Positions 1 through 12,300 of a stretch of DNA of 64,000 nt are shown piece by piece. Origin of the DNA: Cyclina sinensis. Lineage: Eukaryota > Mollusca > Bivalvia > Venerida > Veneridae. The notes under the pieces were generated by a model, which did no database searches, was not told the origin of the DNA, and saw only the letters and a list, made by a program, of their open reading frames with translations. A program made the position numbers and the translations under genes. The first letter of the stretch is position 1; every line of letters starts with the position of its first letter. The stretch covers positions 22,000,704 to 22,064,703 of the forward strand of contig JAAONU010000010.1 in assembly GCA_012932295.1 (NCBI GenBank). Reading direction: 5' to 3'.

Positions 1-112
1 TACCTTTTTGTTTAAACTAATTTTCCTGTTTGACAGTACATATTTAAGAGGGATACATTTTGTATTTGAAGTCTTATGTATACTTTTTTCCAAATGATTT
101 TTTCTATACTAG

Positions 113-343
113 GCAGTTGTCAGGTTCAACCTTTATCGTCTGCCCCACAGATATTTCTGTATGGTAAGGTCCATGGCACCATGGTGGCGATGAAAACTCC
201 TTACCAGTTCTTCTTCTTTGACAACAACAGTGTACAATGGATCAATAAAACAAACGTGCGTGGAATCACATGCGACCTGTGGAGGCAGGTGACCAACTCA
301 TTTGTCACGGGTGCAAATACAACAATTGACTGGTACTTTAGTG
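113..343 (+). CDS. LolA-like gene, first exon in window
   Basis: Open frame after a CTATACTAG acceptor, ending AGT-G at a gtatgt donor (phase 1). It encodes IFLYGKVHGTMVAMK and the diagnostic NVRGITCDLWRQ segment, then an aromatic DWYFS end. An ATG at 76 lies upstream of the acceptor, so it is probably intronic rather than a start. Confidence 0.65.
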
Positions 344-3300
344 GTATGTTGTATTCATTTGTTGTTTTTGTATGTACAGGAAAACTAAGAACGTAACGTT
401 CTGTTTAATTCTAATTTATGCCAACCGTTATAATTTGTTACTAGGTTTTCTAGTAGAACCATCTGCTCATAATCCGCCATTTTGTAAGAATTTATGTCCA
501 TCTCTAAAACGTTTGGAAAGTTTTCAACATTTTAACATTTACTGACGGATTTTCTACTTTCATATGTTCAACAGTTGTAGAAGCGGTACAGAGGGCTTAA
601 CTTGACTTTTTTTTCAGTCTCAGAAGATTTGTTGATTCTTGTCCAGTTCCTTAATTCGGTAAAATGAAAATGAATTATATATGACTTTAAGTCGGGTAAT
701 TTGACCGCATCCTACATAAACAGTGGAAAATACAACCTTTGATTCCACATGTCTTGTTTTAAAATTTGACGTTCCTAGAGATTGAACGAAAGTATGCCGA
801 TTGACCCCCGTGTTCATAGCTTCTGTTCTTTAATTAGTCACATGGTTCCCACGCTACCGGGAAAACGGGAAAAGTCCGGGAATTTCATTATTTACGCTCC
901 CGGTTGTGAAAAGACCGTGATTTTTACAAACTTAGGACAATTTTGGGAAAAGACCGGTAATCGGTATGAAACGGTTTGAGTACGAAACAGAGAACGAAAT
1001 CGAGGCTTTTGTGTATTACGTCAACAAGTTTTGCGCTTAATAGTTGACAGATATTTACGAGAGTTTGTCGTTGTTTTACGTCGAGTTTGTTGTCCAATCA
1101 AGAGGTTAAATTTTGTTTCGGGTATTATCGGATGTATGTAAGCGTCTCACTGATGTAGATTCGGCAATATGTCTGCAGCACGTTCTTTTAGTGAGCCGGA
1201 GCTGGGGATATCAATCATTCCCAAAAACTTAAGGACGTTTTCTGCAGAGTTGATGTCAAGTTCTGTCAACGATGTTGTAGCGTTACGATCAGTTAAAGGG
1301 CTTAAGACATTAATTTACAGAAAGTGCAAGTTACATGTAACCGAGAGTCGGTGTCATACGGCATCGGATTCGGTGGAATCGGATGACGAAAATTTTTTTA
1401 GAAAAGAACTGGTGACGACTTTAATGAACTTTAAATTCATTACCAGAATAGACATTGAGAATGCTTGATATTTTTATTGAATGCTCACATCAAATTAGAC
1501 TCCTTGTCATCTTATTTGGAATTAATTACACATAGTATGAGATCTCAGATAAACACCAAATACCATACCCAACTAGTCCATTGTTGAAATGCAGCGTTAA
1601 AAGGGTTAAACTAAAGACCAGTAGCGAGGTCATTGACGTAATTGTTAAGTCTGGAAAAACCTGGAATTCTCAAATTAAAAACCTGGAATTTTTCAAAAAA
1701 TCCTTGAAAAAACCTGGAAAAAGCCTGGAATTTCACTCCTTAAAGATAGTGGGAACCATGTAGTCATACTGCTTGTTTAAGATTAGTCACGGAACATGAA
1801 ACATTCAAATTTACTACAATGCGATTGGGCAATATATAGTTTCACCCGCTAAAAATTCCATAATTATATACCTGCGTTTATTCCATTTCAAGAACAAAAC
1901 TGGACAACGCCGCATTTACAGTATTGTCAGCCACAACGTGCACATGTGTACGGCAAAGTTCAGATGCAAAACCATAAAACTCGACTTTTTGATCACATGT
2001 ACGAATTCTATGACTTCAACACCGATTTTCAAGATCTTGAAATGTATCAGGTGAGTTTGTCAGTCTGACGTCATAAGTAGGTTTTCCCCTGTGATGTCAT
2101 AAGTTGTAAATTGTCTTCTTCTTCTGTGTAACGACCTGTAACAGTCAGAGTGAAATCAAAGTTTACCTAACCGCTGTATGAAAGAAGGATCAGCTTTTGT
2201 CTCTCAAGCAACTTTCTCACTTACATGGTTATAACAGGTAGCGAGGCTCGAACCAATGATAGCCTATATATAGCTACAGATATTTTATGTTTGACTGTAT
2301 GTTTGCCGAATGTATTATTTCAATTTTGTATACGGTAGAGTGTACATTCGGTGTTCTTTGTGAATAAGACAGCTAAAACGAACGTTATTGGTTGTTTCTT
2401 ATTTACTGCAACACTCAACATTCACTCTAACACTCAACATTCTCTCTAACACTCAACATTCTTTTCTAACACTCAACATTCTGTGTAACAGCATTCTTTT
2501 CCAAATATGTACATAACATTATCATTGCTGACAGGTAACACATGATTTACGCCACCTTTTCTTCCATAAATATTTGGACAGTGTTAAGTTTGTTTTTTAG
2601 CACACCTGTCACGTAGTGACAGAGTGAGCTTTTCTGATCACATTTTGTCTGTCGTTCGTCCATTAACAGTTGGTTTGTTAACACTCTAGTGGTCACATTT
2701 TTGCCTCAATTGTCATGAAACTTGGTCAGGATGTTTGTCTCATTAATATCTCGGACGATTTTGAACATGGGTTATCAGTGTTGGAAAACTAGGTCACAGA
2801 GCCCAAATATAGAAAAACCTTGTTAACACTCTAGAGGCTACTTTTTCAGTCGAAATATCCTGGAAATTTGTCAGAAATGTTCTAATGATGATTTCTAGCT
2901 CAAGTTCAAATATGGGTCACGGAGCCCAAAAATAGAAAAATCTTGCTAACACTCTAGAGGTTACATTTACAGCCCAAATAATCTTGAAATTTGTAAGAAA
3001 GGTTGCTTTGATGATTTCTAGGTCAAGTTCAAATATAGGTCATCTGGGGTCAAAAACTAGGTCACAGAGCCCAAATATTGAAAAACCTTGTTAACACTCT
3101 AGAGGTAACATTTTTAGACCAAATAATCTGGAAATCTGTCAGGAAGGTTGCTTCTATGGTTTCTAGCTCAAGTTAAAATATGGGTCATCTTGGTTCAAAA
3201 ACTAGGTCACGGAGCCCAAAAATAGAAACATCTTGTTAACACTCTAGAGATTACATTTTCAGCACAAATAATCTGGAGATTTGTCAGAAAGGTTGCCTCA

Positions 3301-6300
3301 AAGATTTCTAGCACAAATTCAAATATGGGTCATCTGGGTTCAAAAACTAGGTCACAGAGCCCAAAAATAGAAAAATCTTGTTAACACTCTAGAGGTTACA
3401 TTTTCAGCCCAAATAATCTGGAAATTTGTCAGAAAAATTGCCTTGAGGATTTCTAGATCAGATTTGAGTATGGGTCATCTGGGATCAAAAACTAGGTCAC
3501 AGAGTCCAAATATGGAAAAACCTTGTTAATATTCTAAAGGTAGCATTTTCGGTCCAGATAACCTGGAAATTTGTCAGAAAGATTCTACGGATGATTTCTA
3601 GCTCAGTTTTGAATATAGGTTCTCTGGAGTCAAAAACTAGGTCACAGAGCCCGAAAGTAGAAAAACCTTGTAAAAGCTCTAGAGGTTACATTTTTAGTCC
3701 AAATGTCCTTGAAATTTGTCAGAAAGGTTGTTTCAATGATTTCTAGCTCAAATTTGGATATGGGTCATCTGGGATTAAAAACTAGGTCACATGGTACAAA
3801 TATGTAAAAAAAAATTTTAACACTCCAGAGGTTACATTTTTAGTCCAAATATCCTGGAAATTTGTCAGACAGGTTTTTTTGATGATTTGTAGCTCAAGTT
3901 TGGATATGGGTTATCTGGGGTCAACAACTAGGTCACAAAACCTAAATATCGAGAAACGTTGTTAACACTCTAAATGCTACGTTTTCAAATATCTTCGAAA
4001 TTTGTCAAAGAGATTGTTTCAATAATTTCTAGGTCAAGTTCGAATATGGGTCATCTGGGGTCAATTAACCAGGTCCATAGCAACTTTGTTAAAACAGTCA
4101 TACTCAGGTGAGCAATACAGGGCCATCATGGCCCTCTTGTTTTAAAGAAAAAAAAGATCGGTGGTCCAGTGGTAAGGCACTGGACTGGTACCCAGGGTTC
4201 GCGAGGTCGATCGCCGCTCCTCCACTAACAGTACTGTCTTTTAGATGAGACGTTAACTCAAGGTCCAATATATCAGTGCTTTACACTGAGCATACAAAAG
4301 AACCAGGGGTGTGTCTGGAATGGGTTGTTTCCTGTATCTTGCATCCCCCACAAAATAAAACAACTAATTTCTGGGGGCGTCGGGCAACTAGTACCGACGA
4401 CATATTATTCGAATAGAGAGAGTTTTTACATGTTGCCATCTCACGGTGTCTGAGCATGCGCAGTATGTATTTGTAGGCATTCTAGAGCTAAGAAATGGGG
4501 GACCAAAGTCCCCGCAGCGGTTACTTCCCCTGATCAGTACAGAAACCTCAAATGAAAATTCGTTACAGAGCCGAAATATATTCTTTTCACTTTTAATTTT
4601 AAATGTTCATACTTTCTATCACTTTAGTTTTCTTTCATTTAATTGTTATGCTTAATGTACAAAAAGGTTAAAAATGTAAAAAAAAAGAATATTTCGTAAA
4701 AATAACGAAAGTAGATTGTTTTGGTCACATGGTAACGTATCGTCACGTGGGTTATAGTGGTGGCAGAGCTTGACGTAACCAGTGCGAGGAGTTTGATGGG
4801 GGACATTAGTGGGTTATCTACCCTGAATATTCTCTGATATTACACTGGTCCTTCCATTTGGATTCCTCTGCTTTTTCTCTTTTGTTATGGTGATAATTAA
4901 GCCTAATTATTTGCAACAGTGGTAGTCAGATTACACAAAGTCATGTTGTGTTTAGCAACATGTTTTGTTAACACCATTATCTTTGTTTTTTTTTTTGTTA
5001 TAATCTTGACTTTTTATTTAATATATAAGTGACAATTTTCACAACTAAAACTCAAAACCATCAAATTAAAAACAAGGATAAATTCAGAGGATTCCAACTG
5101 AAAGGATCAATGTGCTATTTGGTCTACCTTTGATGTTATTTGAGTAAGGGAGATAATTTGTTATCAGGAATGTCACTCAGTGGAACATCAGTCAATATTT
5201 TATTAAGATTAGAGAGCCATCCATTAAAAAAAATCCTTATCACTAAAAGAAAGTGATGCGAGCACTTCGTTGCTTTTGTAAAAAGCTCTGTACAATTCAA
5301 ACGAAAGAAAAGAGAGGCACGTGAACCAGTATCTTTTTTTCTGTTGTAGATAATATAATTGAAATCTAGAATAACGATGTTAATCTGGTCTGTTGCCGTC
5401 ATATCGACCGGTTTATGTCAAGAATCTGCATAAAAGCGTAGCACCTGTGAAGTCATTTGATGACAAAAGAACTTTGATGTAGTCATCTACACTCTTGCAA
5501 TATTCAAACAATAAATTATTACTGCAATTTTGCCCATTTTTTCCTAAAGACAACATCTATGTTACCCTAATTGTCTTTTATAACTGCCTTTTGTCTGTTA
5601 TAATTTTCAGACACCGGTTGGTGTAGATTGCCAGGGAGCAGTTAATACTAAGCCATTACCAGTTTTGCCCAATGCACTCCATTTTGCAGCAGAAATTATA
5701 TACAATCAAGAGGAGTCTGTGTCTGTCACTTACACGGAGGTAAATATATTTTAAGGCGTTTTGACAAAAGAGTCCTTATGAACGAGCATGACATAATGTC
5801 ATAATAATGCAGAAAAGAGACTTCAATATCGTTGGGCATTATTTAAATGGCATCGCATCTAAAACCATTTTGCAAAGAAAGCATGATGTGATAGCACAGT
5901 TTATCGCCGGACTATGATAAACATAGTATAAAACCACTTATCATGAAACCTTGGCTTTCTAGTACAGTTTATTGCCGGAATTGATAAACAGTCTAAAACC
6001 GCTTTGCAAGAAACCGTGGCATACTAGTACAGTTTATCGCCGGAATGTGATAAACAGTCTAAAACCGCTTTGCAAGAAACCGTGGCTTACTAGTACAATT
6101 TATCGCAGGAATATGATAAACAGTCTTAAACCACTTTGCAAGAAACCGTGGCTTACTAGTACAGTTTATTGCCGGAATATGATAAACATAGTTTTTTTCT
6201 ATTTCCAGTATCAGGAAAGATTGATATGTCTGTCTCTGTTAAACATTCACACATAACGCCCCTTTTATTGTGAAGCGTCACAATTCTTTTTTGGAAACAA

Positions 6301-9300
6301 GTTTTTAAAATCAAGAAATTATGAAAAACTTCAGACCAAATTAATGGAGGAAAAAGATATTATTCCTATGCAACCAATGATTTACGCAAGGTTTTCAGGT
6401 ATATGTGAGTTACACTCAGACAAGCGACTCATAACGCTTTTATTTTTCAGTAATCCAAAAGAGGGTAAATATTTTTAAATTTTCCACTTTTGTTTTAAAA
6501 TTGGACGACTCAAGACTACTATGTGTTTGATATAGAGGATATTTGTTTGTTTTTGTGGAAGATGAGAATTTATTTCATCGAGTGAACACCATATGTGATA
6601 TAAACATATGCTGTTCACGAGATGAAATAAATTCCCATCTTCCACTAAAAAACAAACAACGTTTCTTTTTATTTTATGCCAACACGTCAAAAATGGGTAT
6701 TTTATGACATTTTTACTCAGGGTCTTCAATAAATTCCCCATGGTGAGCCCCAAATCAGTTAATGCGTACTTTGGTTACTCTGCACAAAAAAAGTGCAGAC
6801 AATCTCCAATACATATGATAACTTTACTTCAGATCTGCTGAAATAAACTGAATACACTTTCATCAAATAACATTTATTTTTTTCTACACAGTTTATCAAT
6901 ATTTATTGAATTTTAGCCATACATACTTTAGTTATAAAAGCGGATTAATACCGAGTAATATTCAATCAATTGAATTGAAAGTCCGCCATATTGGATATTG
7001 TCCATGTGAGTTGTGTAAACAAATCAGACATTTTAAATAATTTATGGCGAATTTCATCATTGTTCACAACTAGTTAGGCTCAGGAATTCAATATTATAAC
7101 TGGATTTAACAAGGTAAATAAATTTCACTCGCTGTTACTGTCTGAAATACAGCGGATTCTCTTGTATTTACGTGGTGGGGAAAAGTAGTTTCGGAACAAA
7201 CAGTTAGTCATCGGTTGTGACCAGTAGCCACCAAAAACATACCCCTAGATATGTTATTACTCTTGTTCACTTCAAAAGAAGGTGACAGACTCATTATTTA
7301 CTTTACCATTTAGCAGTAATGGTTTTTTTTCTGACTTAATACATACATTTATTTCTTCTATGTCAGTTTTTATATTTCGTTATCCATGTAACAACTTACA
7401 GGAATGGTTTGAATATGAAATGCGTGTTGGTATACTATTTGCCAAGTGATGTGCTAAGACCTTCGCACCGTGAAAAGAGGATAGAAGATTACAATACAGG
7501 TAATACTTATTTACAAATTACTAGTATAATCTAAATCTAGAATAAGTCATAAAATGAACAATGGTACAAATGTAATTTCCGTCTTTCCATTCATATAAAC
7601 TTCTTTATATAACATATATAAGTAATTGGAACAATGCATCTACGCGTCTGTATAGAGACTTAATATGACGTACCTCTTGTCTCACTACACAGTGTGTATA
7701 GAAACCAGAGGCTCATCATAAGATATAAAGATAAATCCTCAACACAATGTCTATATAGCAACCAAAGGCTCATCAAAAGCTTTATGGAGACTAATTTTAG
7801 CGAAAAGTTTATATCGAATCTTTTAATGAGCATTTACAGAGGCTAATATTATCTTAGCACAAAGTTCTTACAAACACGAAAGTCTGTAACAGAAGGATGC
7901 AATGCATCTTAGAATACACACCAAGAGCGGGATTCGAACTCTAGAGTGTTTACAAGATTTTTCTATTTTTGGGCTCTGTGACCTAGTTTTTGAACCCAGA
8001 TGACCCATATTTGAACTTATGCTAGAAATCATCAATAGAGCCAACATAATATTTGAGACAGCTCAGTGTTAAAGACAGCTGCATATTTGAGCCAGTTGAT
8101 GAATGTTTAAGAACTGAATGTTTGAGCCAGTTGAAAGTTTGGACCAACTAGTTTATTAAGCAAACTGAATGTTTAAGTCTACTGATGAATGCTTAAACAA
8201 ACCCCCTTTTTGAGCCAGCTGAATGCTTGAGCCAAATGAAAGTTAAAACCAGCCGTATGCTTGAGCTAGGTGAATGCTTGAGCCAGCTGAATAGTTGAGT
8301 TAGCTGGTGTTTGAGCCAGCTGAATGTTTGAATCAGCTCAATGTTTGAGCAATATGAATGTTTAAGCAAGCTGAATGTTTAAGCCAGCTGAATTTTTGAG
8401 CCATCTGAATGTTTGAGCAAGCTGAGTGTTTGAGTCAGCTGAATTTTTGAGCAATCTGAATGTTTGAGCCAGCTGAATGTTTGAGTCAGCTGAATGTTTG
8501 AGTCAGCTGAATGTTTGAGCAGTCTGAATGTTTGAGCAAGCTGAATGTTAAAGCCAGCTGAATTTTTGAGCCATCTGTATGTTTGAGCAAGCTGAATGTT
8601 AAAGCCAGCTGAATTTTTGAGCCATCTGTATGTTTGAGCAAGCTGAATGTTTGAGTCAGCTGAAGAATGTTTGCGCTAGCTGAATATTTGAGCCAGCTGA
8701 TAAATGTTTGAGACATCTGAATGTTTGAACCATCTGAATATTTGAGCCAGCTGAATGTTTATGCCATCTGAATGTTTGAGCCAGTTTAATGATTGAGACA
8801 ACTGAATGTTTGAGGCAGTTCAATATTTGAACCAGCTGAATGTTTGGGTCAACTGAAAGTTTGAACTTGCTGATGAATGTTTGAACTATCTTAATGTTTG
8901 AGCCAAGCGATTGTTTTGAGCCAACTCAATATTCAAGACAACTGTATGTTTGAGCCAAATAAATGTTGAAGTCAGATGAGTGTTTGAGTCAACTAAATGT
9001 TTTAGCCAACCCAATGTTTCAGCCAACTGAATATTTAAGTCCTCTGAATGTAATATTTCGACATTCGGATCGGCAGCGAAACACAAAAGGAGAGAAAAAA
9101 ATTTGATGGTTTGATCCATAGAAGTCAGCAAAAAAATTTTTAAGTTCTTTATAAGACATGGGATGTTCTTCCTGACTTTGGTCATAAAAATATATCAAAG
9201 AATTGTTACAGTTGTAGGTACAGACTTTTGCAGCGGCTTTTAATCTGCCTCCAGCTTATATCCATTAATCTCTGAAAAGCACAATGCCGTTTAAACTATA

Positions 9301-12300
9301 TATAATTAAAGGATAATCATTGGATTATCTGACTGTTTTGGTTCATGGAAACAGTTGCCACTTAACCGGCAAAAGTTCATACTAGACTAGATGTCTTATG
9401 AAAGACCTGTTAACGCCTAGTTAAATCGAAGACTGGTTTACAATGCATCGGGTCTACGCTTACACATTGAAGCTATTTTTGGCATTTTAAGAAGAGTAGT
9501 TGGGATTTTTTTCACCAAAATGTTCTCTGTTACACTAGAAGATTCAGTCATTCCCTTAAAACCAATGCGTTTTAACACATACACTCAGACCAAGGTTCTT
9601 ACATATTTTTTAAAATCTTTAATCTCAAGCAAAAGATTTTTACAGGCAGACTATACTTATAACATATACAATTATAAAGAAGGGGCCTTTGATGTACTGG
9701 AAGTTGACATCAATCCATGTTTCAACTATACAGAAAAGAAATAGTTGTCGTTCTTACTACCAGGTGAGGCAGTTTTTCTCTCAGCTATTTCCTTTTTAAA
9801 AATCAAATGAATTAATAGGGAGCCATGTTTTAGTTAATTTCAGTATACTCTGTTTTTCACTGAAAAAAAAAAGAACAGACTAGTATTTTGCTTAATTATT
9901 CATGAAATGTCAGTGACGGAAATTCCGGAAATAAAACTTAAAAGCAGTACATGTATTCAGAGTAGCGCTTAAAAAATCAAACCACACAGGAAATGAAATA
10001 GTTATTTATTCATGAAATATTTCTTGGTACATTGTAACTTACCTTATTATCAAAGTCCAAAATCTGGCCCTTGGTTGGCTTAAAATCACACCTAGGGCAG
10101 AGTCTGAACAATTTTTCCGACATGGTTTATGACAAGATGCATTTTAATGTGTCTGTTTATCCATATTAGTCTATGTAAAATATCTAACATTAGGGGTGCA
10201 GCCAAAACGATCCCAGTGGCAAAGTTTGAACATTCTTGGTAGAGAATATCTACAAATATAAGTCGTGCACATATTCATTCGGCATTGTCGCATCATCCCT
10301 ATAATTACGTCAGAAGTGAAGTTAGACAGCTTCACCAAAAAGCTATGTTATAGTAGAAATACACTTAATTAATTATTGCCTAAGTACTGCTTTTTTAAAA
10401 ACAAAAGTGAGATCTTCAGTGTCTTGAGCAATCCGATAACTAGAAAAAATTTCTCGTTTCCTACTTCCAGTTATCTTTCAGGAAGTTACCGAGATCTGGT
10501 TTCATTAAATTCACGATCCTAATGGCTCTCATGCATGCGGGTAGCACAGACCAACATCCACTTTCACCCTTTCGCATCACAAACCTGCAGGTATGTTTAA
10601 GATTCACTTATACATCGCATTCATTGGTAGGTTAAATCTGAGCATTTATGTAACAAACTGTAATGAGTAATTGAATTAGAGATTTTTTTCGCGTTACAAA
10701 TCACAAATACTGTAGTCTTAGTTCTTCCGTTCGAAAGCTTATCAAAAGAAACATGAATAATAAAACTAGAGAACACCCACATCAAAAATTTACAAAGATG
10801 TTCTTCAAGTTTTAGATATTTTGTAATAGAGACAAAAATATAATTAACAAAATAGGATATATAAAACTACATGTGTCATTGCTCAACACTGCTTCTCGCT
10901 CAACACTTCTTCTCGCACCGAGTACAATTTCGTGTTAAGGTATAATTGTTCTTAACGAAACAGGATTTCTTTTTTCTCATCTCATAAACATAAATGCCTT
11001 ATTGGTCTTAAATTACAAAACGGCATTAACTACTAGAGGTATGATGTTTTCAACAACAACAACAGCAGTTTTGAATTTCCCATAATAAGCTGATAATGAA
11101 ACAAAAAATTTCTTTCCAGCTTTATTGGTACCATGTATAAAACAGATGACTGAAAAAAAATCAACATAAAGTTTATATATATATATATATTGTTTAATAT
11201 AGCGGGCTCAGAATCAAAAGCACAGCCTTCTGACTGTACACGTTCTTGCAGGTCATTCATTCTTAGATAAAGGGTACAATTTCAAAAAACAAGGGTTGAA
11301 AAATCGATAGATTAGAAATCCTTGTTTTTCTCCTGATTTTATTTTGACAACATTTGAACAAAATAAAACAACATTCAGTGGACCCAAACTGGCTTTTCTT
11401 TAAAAGATGCAGCTGTTTAAAAATATACACCCAAAAGGGCGATAAGGTACGTTATATCGCCAATCTTATGAAATTTAGATTTATTTATTGTATACATGAA
11501 TGTAAAGACTATGAGCTCTAAATGGTAACTAATTCAACAACACGTAAAATCCTTAACTTCGAGTATCGCCTTATTATTTTTGGTTTTCTGCAAGAAAATA
11601 TTACAGCGAATATGGAGAAAATCGGTCTTTAAATTTTCATGCTCGTTCTTATTATTGAATCTTTCATAAAACTCATTCATTCTACCTGAAAAACGTACTA
11701 AATTCGGCAGATGTTTAATAGCAATGAAGTGCTTCATTCTTAGATAAGATGGCCCATGAAATCTTAAGTACAGCGTCACTTTATTAAACCCAAAAGTCAT
11801 AACGTACCTTACTGGGCACAACATCTGAAACTATTTAAATGCAGTTTTCATTTTTATTATTCATATTCAAGCTAATATTTTTTTAAATTGTAAAACGTAT
11901 AAAACTTCAGAGTCAAGGCAGTAAATGTTATCGTTTAAATATATATTTTTCCGATATTTTAGCATATAAGTCCTATAACATTTGAATAACTTAAAAAGCA
12001 TATACAAATATATCAAGGGAAAAAACGCTTAATAAACGAAATCCATTTTATAGGTAGACAACCATTAAACAAAGCACCTTTTTACAGTTTATGAGACGAT
12101 TTATTGTCATAATTTAGTATAAAGGTATCGTAACGTACCTTATGCAGTTTTTCTGTGCTTTGTTAATATTTACAGAAACTGCTTCTTAACAGTAAAAAAA
12201 ACCATAAAAAATATTTTTAAAAAACCCTTTTATACCAAACTGTTACAGCGTGCTTACCGCCAGAAGTACTTGTAATGGCTTACCACTTAATAATCTTTCA

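Noticed and set aside
1169..1468. 99-codon ORF in the first intron
   Set aside because: Starts with ATG and is open, but has no recognised domain, no splice partners and no codon signal I could defend. Left in the intron entry only.
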